Positions 1-6,457 of a DNA stretch of 16,411 nt are shown piece after piece. Position 1 is the first letter of the stretch. Each line of letters starts with the position of its first letter. The stretch comes from JADCCX01 sp031373545 (GTDB lineage: Bacteria; Pseudomonadota; Alphaproteobacteria; Rhizobiales; Beijerinckiaceae), in NCBI GenBank assembly GCA_031373545.1, contig JANMMT010000138.1, positions 1 to 16,411 on the forward strand, read 5' to 3'. The notes below the pieces were generated by a model, which did not search any database, was not told the DNA's origin, and saw nothing but the letters and a program-made list of their open reading frames with translations. The translations under genes and the position numbers were made by a program.

Positions 1-950
1 CCAACCACCACCACGTGGTTCTGGAGCAGGAACTGGCCGACCTGCATGGCAAGGAAGCGGCGCTGCTGTTCACATCGGGCTATGTCTCGAACTGGGCCTC
101 GCTCTCGACACTGGCCTCGCAGATGCCGGGCTGCGTCATCCTGTCGGACGCGGGCAACCACGCCTCGATGATCGAAGGCATCCGCCACAGCCGCGCCGAG
201 CGCATCGTGTTTCGACATAACGATCCCGAAGACCTTGACCGCCACCTGCGCACGCTGGATCCCGCGCGCCCCAAGCTGGTGGCCTTTGAATCGGTGTATT
301 CTATGGATGGTGACATCGCCCCTATCGCGGAGCTGTGCGACGTGGCTGATGCGCACGGGGCCATGACCTATCTCGACGAGGTCCACGCCGTCGGCCTCTA
401 TGGCCCACGCGGGGGCGGCATCGCCGAGCGTGAGGGCATCAGCCACCGCCTGACGATCATCGAAGGCACGCTGGGCAAGGCCATCGGCGTCGTCGGCGGT
501 TACATTGCGGGCTCCGAAGCCATGTGCGATTTCGTGCGCAGTTATGCCTCGGGGTTCATTTTCACGACCGCTCTGCCCCCTGCCATTGCAGCGGGTGCAG
601 CCGCCAGCATCAAGCACCTGAAAGCCAGCAGCAGCGAGCGCCAGCAGCACCAGGCCAACGTGGCCAGCGTGCGCGCCAAACTGGCCAAGGCGGGCATTCC
701 GATGATGGACAATCCCAGCCACATCATTCCCGTGATGGTGCGCGATGCGGTGCTGTGCAAGCGCATCAGTGACCGCTTGCTCACCGAGCACGGCGTCTAC
801 GTGCAGCCCATCAATTATCCCACCGTGCCACGCGGCACCGAGCGCCTGCGCATCACGCCCGCACCCTTCCATACCGAGGCGGATATCGACCATCTCGTGG
901 CGTCGCTCGATGCCGTTTGGTCGGATGAAAAGCTGTCGCGCGCCCCGTGA
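1..950 (+). CDS. hemA: 5-aminolevulinate synthase (partial, 5' end missing)
   Basis: Condenses glycine with succinyl-CoA to 5-aminolevulinate, the first committed step of tetrapyrrole synthesis in alphaproteobacteria; a cytoplasmic PLP enzyme of the alpha-oxoamine synthase family. The reading frame is open from base 3 (NHHHV, then LEQELADLHGKEAALLFTSG), matching the family's segment just after the GTNHYH motif. PLP signatures are visible: DEVHAVGLYG, with the Asp that contacts the pyridine nitrogen (about 375-377), and EGTLGKAIG, whose Lys (codon 477-479) forms the Schiff base. Aligned by that Lys with the roughly 405-residue bacterial enzymes, about 90 N-terminal residues lie off the left edge, so the GTG at 15 is internal and not the start. 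The gene ends with TGA before a strong terminator. KBL and BioF are relatives, but the TSGYVSNWA and GTLGKA..GGYIAGS segments are typical of ALA synthase. Confidence 0.96.
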   Translation, partial: NHHHVVLEQELADLHGKEAALLFTSGYVSNWASLSTLASQMPGCVILSDAGNHASMIEGIRHSRAERIVFRHNDPEDLDRHLRTLDPARPKLVAFESVYSMDGDIAPIAELCDVADAHGAMTYLDEVHAVGLYGPRGGGIAEREGISHRLTIIEGTLGKAIGVVGGYIAGSEAMCDFVRSYASGFIFTTALPPAIAAGAAASIKHLKASSSERQQHQANVASVRAKLAKAGIPMMDNPSHIIPVMVRDAVLCKRISDRLLTEHGVYVQPINYPTVPRGTERLRITPAPFHTEADIDHLVASLDAVWSDEKLSRAP

Positions 951-988
951 GCGTGCCCAGTCAGGGCGCAACAGTGCCGGGTGTTTTC

Positions 989-1033
989 AAAAAAGCCGCC
1001 CCAAAAAAAAACCGCCCGGTGGGGCGGCTTTTT
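989..1033. terminator. Bidirectional Rho-independent terminator between convergent hemA and cytochrome c genes
   Basis: An A tract (989-994) precedes GCCGCCCC (995-1002). A nine-A run (1003-1011) and CCGCCC (1012-1017) follow, then GGGGCGGC (1021-1028) and TTTTT (1029-1033). GGGGCGGC can pair with the distant GCCGCCCC (8 bp, 18-nt loop, extended by A-T pairs) or, as GGGCGG, with the near CCGCCC (6 bp, 4-nt loop). Read leftward, the compact hairpin is followed by nine Us and the larger one by about six Us, so both directions have a canonical hairpin plus U tract. The position between two convergent stop codons fits. Confidence 0.9.
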
Positions 1034-1068
1034 CATTAGGGTGAACGACCAAACCAGTGTGCCTGGGA

Positions 1069-1470
1069 TCACGGAGCCTTCTTGCCGTCCGCGCCATATT
1101 GCTTGAGAAACGCGACCAGGTTGGCGATCTGTGTCTCGTCCTTGAGACCCGCGTAGACCATCTTGGTGCCCGGCGTCACGCCGCGGGGATCCTTGATGTA
1201 GACGGTGAAATTCTCTTCCGACCACGTCTTGTCGAGCGCCTTGTAGGCGTTGGAATAGCTGTAGCCTTCCACGCTGCCGGCCTTGCGGCCGAAGAGACCG
1301 TTGAGGTTGGGGCCGATGGCGTTCTTTGCCGTTTCACCGATCTGATGGCAGGTGCGGCACTGTGCGAAAATGCGCTCGCCGGCGGCGGCGTCCTGCGCCG
1401 AAGCGGAACCCGCGTGGATGACTGTCAGCATCACTGTGGACGCCAAAGCTGCAACACCCATAAGCTTCAT
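1069..1470 (-). CDS. Periplasmic class I cytochrome c (c2/c550-like)
   Basis: A soluble electron carrier, probably between the bc1 complex and a terminal oxidase, acting in the periplasm. The 133-residue protein has a Sec signal peptide (hydrophobic residues 3-18, likely cleavage after ASA near residue 25), a heme-binding CRTCH at residues 38-42, and a GTKMVYAG segment supplying the axial Met at about residue 104. The mature part is about 108 residues, usual for this class. An upstream in-frame ATG exists at 1512, but I chose 1470 because GGGAGAG lies 6 nt before it and the signal peptide begins right there. It is transcribed leftward into the shared terminator. The gene upstream on this strand, polyprenyl synthase, is about 180 bp away, so it may have its own promoter. 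The exact partner is not readable from sequence. Confidence 0.92.
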   Translation of the reverse strand: MKLMGVAALASTVMLTVIHAGSASAQDAAAGERIFAQCRTCHQIGETAKNAIGPNLNGLFGRKAGSVEGYSYSNAYKALDKTWSEENFTVYIKDPRGVTPGTKMVYAGLKDETQIANLVAFLKQYGADGKKAP

Positions 1471-1530
1471 GTTATCTCTCCCGGCTGTAGTGAGATGCCC
1501 TTGATGGGACATTCCTCATATATACGAACC

Positions 1531-1547
1531 AATCTGAACAGCAGATT
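1531..1547. promoter_or_regulatory. Inverted repeat upstream of the cytochrome c gene
   Basis: AATCTG (1531-1536) and CAGATT (1542-1547) are perfect 6-bp inverted arms around AACAG. They lie 60-77 bp upstream of the cytochrome c ATG, next to an AT-rich TATATA stretch (about 1519-1525) that could serve as a -10 element on the minus strand. I found no convincing -35 hexamer. It may be an operator or a weak hairpin; this is inference only. Confidence 0.25.
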
Positions 1548-1649
1548 AGGCCTTCTTTCAAGCCCATTCGAGCGGTCAGTCCATCAACGGCTGCAGGCGC
1601 CATTGGTTCCGCGCACATGCGGCACGCGCGGCGGCAGCGACACCGTGTT

Positions 1650-2663
1650 TCAGCTTGCACGGCTGATGCAGAATTCCACGACATCGCGCAATGCGCCCTT
1701 GACGGGCGAGGCCGGGAAAATGCCCAGCGCATCCTTGGCCATGGCGCCATAATGGCGGGCACGCTCCACCGTATCCTCAAGGGCGCGGTGTTTGCGCAGC
1801 AACGCGATGGCGCGCTCAAGCGCCGCATCATCCGCGTGGCCCCCCTCGACAGCCGATTTCCAGAAGGCGCGCTCGATGGCATCGCCCCGCCGGTACGCCA
1901 GCACGACAGGCAGCGTGATCTTGCCTTCGCGGAAATCATCACCGACGTTCTTGCCGAGCTTGGCGGTGGTGCCGCCGTAGTCCAGCACGTCATCCATGAG
2001 TTGGAACGCGATGCCAAGGTTCATGCCATAGCTGCGGCTGGCTGAAATGGCTTCGCGCTCCGCCTCCGCGATGATGGGGCCCACTTCGCAAGCGGCGGCA
2101 AACAGCGCAGCCGTCTTGGCGCGGATGACCGCCAGATATTCATCTTCCGACGTCGTGAGCTTCTTGGCGGCGGCAAGCTGCATGACCTCGCCTTCCGCAA
2201 TCACGGCAGCAGCGGTCGAGAGCACATCAAGGCAGGCGAGCGAACCCACTTCGACCATCATCTTGAAGGCCTGGCCCAGCAGAAAATCACCCACGAGCAC
2301 GCTGGCCTCGTTGCCCCAGACCATGCGGGCTGCCGGCTTGCCGCGCCGCATGCTGCTTTCGTCCACCACATCATCGTGCAACAGCGTTGCCGTGTGCATG
2401 AACTCGACAGAGGCTGCGAGCTTGAGGTGGCCCTCGCCGCCATATCCGCAAAGCTGCGCGGAGGCGAGCGTCAGCATGGGGCGCAACCTTTTGCCGCCGG
2501 AGGAAATGAGATGGTTGGCCACCTCGGGAATCATCGCCACATCCGAGCCTGTGCGCGACAGGATCGTCGCATTCACACGCTCCATGTCCGCACGCGTGAG
2601 TGCCACCAGAGGATCGACACTGGCATTCGCCAGTTTTTCTTCAAACGCGACGACGACACCCAC
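1650..2663 (-). CDS. ispB: Polyprenyl diphosphate synthase (octaprenyl/decaprenyl type)
   Basis: An all-trans prenyl chain elongase that adds isopentenyl diphosphate to an allylic primer, probably to make the ubiquinone side chain. The 337-residue length is normal for the family. Substrate motifs are present in order: GGKRLRP at residues 56-62, the first Asp-rich motif LLHDDVVDE with DDxxD at 97-101 followed by MRRGKPA, and the second Asp-rich motif QLMDDVLDYGG with DDxxD at 224-228. The small residues before the first motif (FMHTATLLHDD) suit a long-chain enzyme; chain length (C40 or C50) cannot be fixed by eye. The start is GTG, supported by GAGG 7 nt upstream. It is divergent from the methyltransferase gene, with under 100 bp between them. 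The symbol ispB is used for the family; ddsA would apply if the product is C50. Confidence 0.93.
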   Translation of the reverse strand: MGVVVAFEEKLANASVDPLVALTRADMERVNATILSRTGSDVAMIPEVANHLISSGGKRLRPMLTLASAQLCGYGGEGHLKLAASVEFMHTATLLHDDVVDESSMRRGKPAARMVWGNEASVLVGDFLLGQAFKMMVEVGSLACLDVLSTAAAVIAEGEVMQLAAAKKLTTSEDEYLAVIRAKTAALFAAACEVGPIIAEAEREAISASRSYGMNLGIAFQLMDDVLDYGGTTAKLGKNVGDDFREGKITLPVVLAYRRGDAIERAFWKSAVEGGHADDAALERAIALLRKHRALEDTVERARHYGAMAKDALGIFPASPVKGALRDVVEFCISRAS

Positions 2664-2700
2664 GGCCCAGCCTCGTGATTCAGTTTAGCCTGTTCGTCCC

Positions 2701-2728
2701 GTTGCACAGGCGGGGCATGACTTGCAAC
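2701..2728. promoter_or_regulatory. Inverted repeat in the divergent ispB/methyltransferase region
   Basis: GTTGCA (2701-2706) and TGCAAC (2723-2728) are perfect inverted half-sites with 16 nt between them, inside the short divergent intergenic region. They could be a regulator site or chance; no good sigma70 promoter was identified around them. Confidence 0.2.
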
Positions 2729-2760
2729 CCGCGTTGTTGCCGCAAGGGGCGACGCATGGC

Positions 2761-3612
2761 ATGTGCCCAGGCATGGCGACCCACTCGAGCGCGGCATCCG
2801 AACACGGCCATCACACCAGCGAGGACTTGTTTCTGGAGGGTCGTCTGCGCCTGCGGCAGCCCCTGAAAGGCTACCGGGCCGGTACGGATGCCTTGCTGCT
2901 GGCCGCAGCGAGCGAGACCTTGGGGCGCATCTGCGATCTGGGGGCGGGGGTGGGCACCGTGGGGCTGACGCTGGCTGTGCGGGGCGCTGCCGACGTGCTG
3001 CTGGTCGAACGTGAGCCCGTGTTTGCCGATTGTGCGCAGGCGAACATCGCAGGGGCAACAACAGGTGAGGGGGCAACGGCAGGTGAGGGGGCAGGAGAGC
3101 GGGCGCGGGTGCGGTTGATCCGTGCCGATGTGTTCGATCGCAAGGCTTTCCTGCGCGAGCCTTTGCTGGCGGATCAGAGCTGCGACAGCGTGGCCACGAA
3201 CCCCCCGTACGAGCAAACGCTGCGCGGGCGACGCACGCCTTCGCCGCTCAAGCACGCGGCGCATGCCATGCAGGGCGGTGACCTCACCCATTGGTTGACC
3301 ACGGCCACGCGTCTGTTGCGCAGCAGCGGCGTCCTGACACTGATCCACCGGGCGGATAGGTTGGCGGATGTGCTGGCCGCGCTTCCCACGCGGCTGGGCG
3401 GTGTGCATGTACTTCCCGTTCAGGCGCAGCCGGGCGAAGCAGCAAGCCGCGTCATCGTCCGGGCTGTTGCTGCCTCACGCGCGCCCTTGGTGCTGCTGCC
3501 GCCGCTGGTGCTGCATGAGCGGGATGGCCGCTTCACGCCGGAAGCCGATGCCCTGCACAAGGGAAGGGCCGCACTCACCATGCGGCCCGGCCACCCATTG
3601 ATTGATGTGTAA
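2761..3612 (+). CDS. tRNA1(Val) adenine-37 N6-methyltransferase-like protein (COG4123 family)
   Basis: An S-adenosylmethionine-dependent methyltransferase of the YfiC/TrmN6 type, probably modifying a tRNA adenine. In the 283-residue product, GYRAGTDALLLAAA (38-50) is the typical family lead-in. ICDLGAGVGTVGL (57-69) is the SAM-binding motif I, LVERE (81-85) carries the acidic residue for the ribose, and ATNPPYE (145-151) is the NPPY catalytic motif of N6-adenine/N5-glutamine methyltransferases. I chose ATG 2761, with AAGGGG 11 nt upstream; ATG 2773 is also possible, while a TTG at 2722 lengthens the protein with unlikely sequence. Residues 99-113 hold a Gly/Glu/Ala/Thr tandem repeat that looks like an expansion between motifs. 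The stop lies one base from the stop of the convergent secreted-protein gene. Confidence 0.85.
   Translation: MCPGMATHSSAASEHGHHTSEDLFLEGRLRLRQPLKGYRAGTDALLLAAASETLGRICDLGAGVGTVGLTLAVRGAADVLLVEREPVFADCAQANIAGATTGEGATAGEGAGERARVRLIRADVFDRKAFLREPLLADQSCDSVATNPPYEQTLRGRRTPSPLKHAAHAMQGGDLTHWLTTATRLLRSSGVLTLIHRADRLADVLAALPTRLGGVHVLPVQAQPGEAASRVIVRAVAASRAPLVLLPPLVLHERDGRFTPEADALHKGRAALTMRPGHPLIDV
3055..3090 (+). repeat. 18-bp in-frame tandem duplication in the methyltransferase gene
   Basis: Two 18-bp units, at 3055-3072 and 3073-3090, differ at two bases (GCAACAACAGGTGAGGGG and GCAACGGCAGGTGAGGGG), and a partial third unit begins GCAGG. They encode ATTGEG and ATAGEG. The repeat keeps the frame and lies in a linker between the SAM-ribose and NPPY motifs. 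Confidence 0.9.
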
Positions 3613-3613
3613 C

Positions 3614-4003
3614 TCAGTAGCGGCAGATGCGCCGTGCCGGCCTCAGGCGATAGCCATAAGGGGTGTAGACCCAGCGCGCGGGACGGAAGAAGCAGCGCGG
3701 GCCATAGACCGGGCGATAGCCATAGTAGACCGGACGTGGACGGTAATAGACCGGACGGGCGTAGGCAGGGCGATAATAGCCGCGATAGGGGCGGTAATAG
3801 GCCCGGCGATAGCCGCCGCGATGACCCCGATAACCGCCGCGACGGCCGCGCCATTGCACCTGTGTCGTGGCCGTGGGCGCGGTGTCCTGCACGACATTGC
3901 CGATGGCTGGCATCAGCGGTGCGGCCTGTGCAGATGGTGCGGGCGCAAGGCCGATGATGAGCGCCGCGACTGCGGCATACATAATTCCGAAAACACGTGT
4001 CAT
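3614..4003 (-). CDS. Small secreted Tyr/Arg/Pro-rich protein with two C-terminal cysteines
   Basis: Function unknown. The 129-residue product has a Sec signal peptide (hydrophobic 5-19, AQA cleavage near 27), then a low-complexity region rich in Arg, Gly, Tyr and Pro (about 52-100) with repeats such as RGGYRG, YYRPYRG and RPVYYRP. It ends in a compact segment with CFFRPARWVYTPYGYR and a final ICRY, so Cys104 and Cys127 could form a disulfide. Proteins with a similar C-terminal Cys...WVYTPYG...C pattern are common among small exported hypotheticals of Hyphomicrobiales, by my recollection. The start is firm: AGGAGAAA lies about 7 nt before the ATG. It is very basic, so binding to the cell wall, LPS or another anionic surface is possible, but that is inference. 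Confidence 0.85.
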   Translation of the reverse strand: MTRVFGIMYAAVAALIIGLAPAPSAQAAPLMPAIGNVVQDTAPTATTQVQWRGRRGGYRGHRGGYRRAYYRPYRGYYRPAYARPVYYRPRPVYYGYRPVYGPRCFFRPARWVYTPYGYRLRPARRICRY

Positions 4004-4110
4004 TTGTGGTTTCTCCTGAAGGTTCGTCAGCCTGCATGCGCCGTTACTACCCAGCGAGGCTGTAGAATGAAGAAGAGCCCTTTACCGCTGAACGACCTGT
4101 GAATGACGAT

Positions 4111-4134
4111 TTGGTAACCTTGTCGGTAACCTTG
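4111..4134. repeat. 12-bp tandem repeat with palindromic GGTAACC cores
   Basis: TTGGTAACCTTG (4111-4122) and TCGGTAACCTTG (4123-4134) are adjacent and differ at one base. Each contains the palindrome GGTAACC. They lie between the secreted-protein gene start (4003) and the nfeD stop (4141), so they fall in the nfeD 3' region or the upstream region of the leftward secreted-protein gene. Confidence 0.85.
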
Positions 4135-4140
4135 CGTGCG

Positions 4141-4584
4141 TCAGGTCGGTTCCACCACAAGGGTGCTGCCATCGATGCCGGTCACCCTGACGTGCACGCC
4201 TGCCGCCGCATCCGCACCGGCCACGCGCCAGACACCATCACCGATGCGCACGGATCCGATGCCATCGACGATGGCGGCCTGCAGCGGGAACACTTTGCCG
4301 ATGAGCGCACCGCCCCGGTCGTTGAGGAAAGGCGAATCTGCCGTGCCTGTCTTCTGGCCGCGCTGGATGGAACGCCCGATCAGGATCGCGCCCAGTGCCA
4401 TTGCGGCAAAGATCACGAGCTGCAACGTGAGATCGATGGGCATCAGCCAGACCAGCAGACCCGAGGCGAGGGCGGCCAGCCCGATCCAGAACAGAAAGAT
4501 GCCCGGTGCCAGCGTTTCCAGGCCAAGCAGCATCAAGCCGCCCGCCAGCCACAACCAATGCGCCATGGGCAAGATATCCTGCAT
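4141..4584 (-). CDS. NfeD-family membrane protein (short form)
   Basis: A partner protein of SPFH/stomatin-type membrane scaffolds. The 147-residue sequence has three predicted membrane segments (about 8-25, 27-47 and 52-70) with the family's GLETLAPG segment (21-28). A C-terminal soluble OB-fold-like domain (about 90-147) follows, containing GALIGKVFP and WRVAGADAAAGVHVRVTGIDG. This is the short NfeD form without an N-terminal ClpP-like protease domain. The gene follows the SPFH gene by 12 bp on the same strand, and its ribosome-binding GGGAG lies right after the SPFH stop codon, so the two are almost surely co-transcribed and translated in step. Such pairing is the usual arrangement for NfeD. 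Its biochemical role is not settled in general. Confidence 0.9.
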   Translation of the reverse strand: MQDILPMAHWLWLAGGLMLLGLETLAPGIFLFWIGLAALASGLLVWLMPIDLTLQLVIFAAMALGAILIGRSIQRGQKTGTADSPFLNDRGGALIGKVFPLQAAIVDGIGSVRIGDGVWRVAGADAAAGVHVRVTGIDGSTLVVEPT

Positions 4585-4596
4585 GTGCGTGCTCCC

Positions 4597-5637
4597 TCAG
4601 CTCTCGCTCTTGCCCCAAGGATTGGGAGGCGGCGGCACAGCCATGCTGACGCGCGGGGCAGCTTCCATCTGCCGGGGTCTGGCAGCCCCCGAACCAGGGG
4701 GGCGCGGCGGCACGGGCGTGTTGGACAGGGCGCCTTTGGCGATTTCGCCGATCCCCGCCAGCACGCCGCCCAGGCCAGCCATTTCAGTCGGCAAGAGCAG
4801 CACTTTCTGGTTCGGACTCTGCGCCAAGTTGTCGAGTGCTTTCACGTATTTTTCGGCCACGAGGTAATTCACTGCCGTGATGCTTCCGCCGGCAATGGCA
4901 TCGGACACCATGCGGGTCGCCTCGGCTTCGGCCTGCGCGGCCCGTTCACGCGCCTCGGCGTCGCGGAAGGCGGCCTCGCGGCGGCCCTCGGCCTCCAGGA
5001 TCGCGGCCTGCTTCTGCCCCTCCGCCTTGAGGATCGAGGCCTGCTTCAAGCCTTCCGCTTCCAGGATGGCAGCGCGGCGGTCGCGTTCGGCCTTCATCTG
5101 GCGCGCCATGGCATCGGCCAGATCGCGCGGGGGCACAATGTCCTTGATTTCGATGCGCGTCGTCTTGAGCCCCCAGGGGGAAACGGCGGCATCCACCACG
5201 CCCAGGAGCTTCATGTTGATCTCGTCGCGGTGGGAGAGCAACTGGTCCAGCTCCATCGAGCCCATCACGGTGCGGATGTTGGTCATCACGAGGTTGAGGA
5301 GCGCCTGCTGCAGGTTGGAGACCCCGTAGGAGGCGCGCGGTGCATCGAGAATTTGAAAGAAGACCACACCGTCCACCGTGACGGCGGCATTGTCCTTGGT
5401 GATGACCTCCTGCGTGGGGACATCGACCACCTGCTCCATCATGTTGACCTTGTTGCCGATGGTCTCGATGTAGGGAATGACCAGGCCGAGGCCCGGGGAG
5501 AGTGTGCGCGTGTACTTGCGAAAGCGCTCGACCGTGAAGTTGTAGCCCTGTGGCACCTGGCGGATGCTGGCCATGAGGGTCAGCAGCGCAAAAATCACGA
5601 ACGCCAAGGCGAAGATGGTGGATCCCGAAACCGGCAT
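4597..5637 (-). CDS. qmcA: SPFH/Band-7 (stomatin-like) membrane protein
   Basis: A membrane-microdomain scaffold of the stomatin/QmcA type. The 346-residue protein has an N-terminal membrane anchor (about 7-24) followed by the SPFH domain (VPQGYNFTVERFRKY, LSPGLGLVIPYI, and the Band-7 signature TTRIEIKDIVPPRDLADAM at 159-177). Next is a coiled-coil-forming stretch of five 11-residue repeats (188-242, units like QAAILEAEGRR), a conserved hydrophobic segment (243-300), and a Pro-rich tail (about 310-346). The start ATG has GGGGAG about 7 nt upstream. Downstream nfeD completes the usual two-gene unit. The symbol qmcA is by family resemblance; the protein may equally be listed as a slipin/stomatin homologue. 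Confidence 0.92.
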   Translation of the reverse strand: MPVSGSTIFALAFVIFALLTLMASIRQVPQGYNFTVERFRKYTRTLSPGLGLVIPYIETIGNKVNMMEQVVDVPTQEVITKDNAAVTVDGVVFFQILDAPRASYGVSNLQQALLNLVMTNIRTVMGSMELDQLLSHRDEINMKLLGVVDAAVSPWGLKTTRIEIKDIVPPRDLADAMARQMKAERDRRAAILEAEGLKQASILKAEGQKQAAILEAEGRREAAFRDAEARERAAQAEAEATRMVSDAIAGGSITAVNYLVAEKYVKALDNLAQSPNQKVLLLPTEMAGLGGVLAGIGEIAKGALSNTPVPPRPPGSGAARPRQMEAAPRVSMAVPPPPNPWGKSES

Positions 5638-5702
5638 AGGAAACTCCCCGCAGCGCAGTCTGCCCTGCGCAGGTTGCGATGGGTGCTGATGTGACGCTGA
5701 TT

Positions 5703-5716
5703 TTGCAATGATGCAA
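5703..5716. promoter_or_regulatory. Inverted repeat in the divergent qmcA/lipoprotein region
   Basis: TTGCAATGATGCAA has 5-bp inverted arms TTGCA/TGCAA around ATGA, midway between two divergent genes (ATGs at 5637 and 5800). A possible regulator site; the same half-site occurs in the other divergent region at 2701-2728. No sequence-specific regulator can be named. Confidence 0.22.
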
Positions 5717-5799
5717 GTTTGATGGCTTCGTCGCTCACGTTTAACGCTGTGGGAATACAGCCTCTCGACACGGGCCCGGCCTCTGGCTAGACATCAGAC

Positions 5800-6426
5800 A
5801 TGTCGGGTCAGGCTTTTCCTCGCAAATCCGCGCTGTTGCTCGCGTCGGCCCTGTGTCTTGCGCTTGGTGCCTGCGTGGATACGGTCAGCGATTTCAACAG
5901 TGCGGCGGCGCCGCGCGCCAAGGCACCCGGCACCCAGGTCGCGCTGATTTCGCTGGAAGGTGCGCCCGAGACCGTCATCTCCCGGCTGTCCTCCGCCATT
6001 GCGCAGCAGGCCGCGCGGCGCGACATCGTGATCGTCGGCCTTGACGGCAAGCCGGTTTACCAGTTGCGCGGTTACGTCTCGGCCTATGCGGGCAGCGAGC
6101 AGGGTGAACTCTCCTGGACCTTCGACATGTTCGATGCCGGGCGCAAGCGCGCCCGTCGCTTCAGCGGGCAGGAAGAACTGCGCACGCGCGGTGGCGGCGA
6201 TGCGTGGGCGGCGGTGACGGACCAGGACGTGCAGAAGATCGCGTTCAAGGCGCTGGATGACGTCGCCGCGTTTCTGGCCGATCGGGGTGCGCCTGTGGCG
6301 AGCGCCCCGGCGCCTTTGAACGCCGGACGCAGGGCCGCAGCGCAAGCGGGCGTGCAGGCAGGAGCCTTTGCAGCGGGAGCCTTTGCGGCAGATCCCATTA
6401 CAGCAGACCTGCTGGGCACGCCGTGA
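5800..6426 (+). CDS. Lipoprotein of unknown function
   Basis: The 208-residue product has a lipoprotein signal peptide: positive RK at 8-9, a hydrophobic core, then LGAC with the lipidated Cys at residue 25. After a short Ala/Pro linker, residues 44-160 look like a compact alpha/beta domain (VALISLEGAPETVISRLSSA, VYQLRGYVSAYAG, LSWTFDMFDAGRKRARRFSG). Similar lipoproteins with a central YxxRGY...W..D..D pattern occur as hypotheticals in Hyphomicrobiales, by memory and not checked. The tail is Ala/Gly-rich with a duplicated GAFAA. I see no clear Shine-Dalgarno before ATG 5800, but the lipobox fixes the N-terminus closely. It points the same way as prs, with 179 bp between; whether they share a transcript is unclear. 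Confidence 0.8.
   Translation: MSGQAFPRKSALLLASALCLALGACVDTVSDFNSAAAPRAKAPGTQVALISLEGAPETVISRLSSAIAQQAARRDIVIVGLDGKPVYQLRGYVSAYAGSEQGELSWTFDMFDAGRKRARRFSGQEELRTRGGGDAWAAVTDQDVQKIAFKALDDVAAFLADRGAPVASAPAPLNAGRRAAAQAGVQAGAFAAGAFAADPITADLLGTP
6361..6390 (+). repeat. 15-bp tandem duplication near the 3' end of the lipoprotein gene
   Basis: GGAGCCTTTGCAGCG (6361-6375) and GGAGCCTTTGCGGCA (6376-6390) each encode GAFAA. The two base differences are both synonymous third positions, so the repeat has drifted under coding constraint or arose long ago. Confidence 0.9.
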
Positions 6427-6457
6427 ACAACGCAAAAGCCACAGGCCTGTGAAATTT

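Noticed and set aside
975..988. 14-base match TGCCGGGTGTTTTC at 975-988 and 11396-11409
   Set aside because: A match this long is expected about once or less by chance among all pairs in a window this size, and no longer similarity surrounds it.
1471..1512. Upstream ATG (1512) for cytochrome c
   Set aside because: It would put 14 residues before the signal peptide and skip the good ribosome site at the 1470 start.
2722..2760. TTG start for the methyltransferase
   Set aside because: Adds 13 residues without family similarity; ATG 2761 has AAGGGG upstream.
4099..5694. 531-codon open frame opposite the nfeD/SPFH genes
   Set aside because: The opposite strand encodes clear NfeD and SPFH proteins with proper ribosome sites; this frame shows low-complexity His/Gly/Arg sequence typical of antisense shadows.
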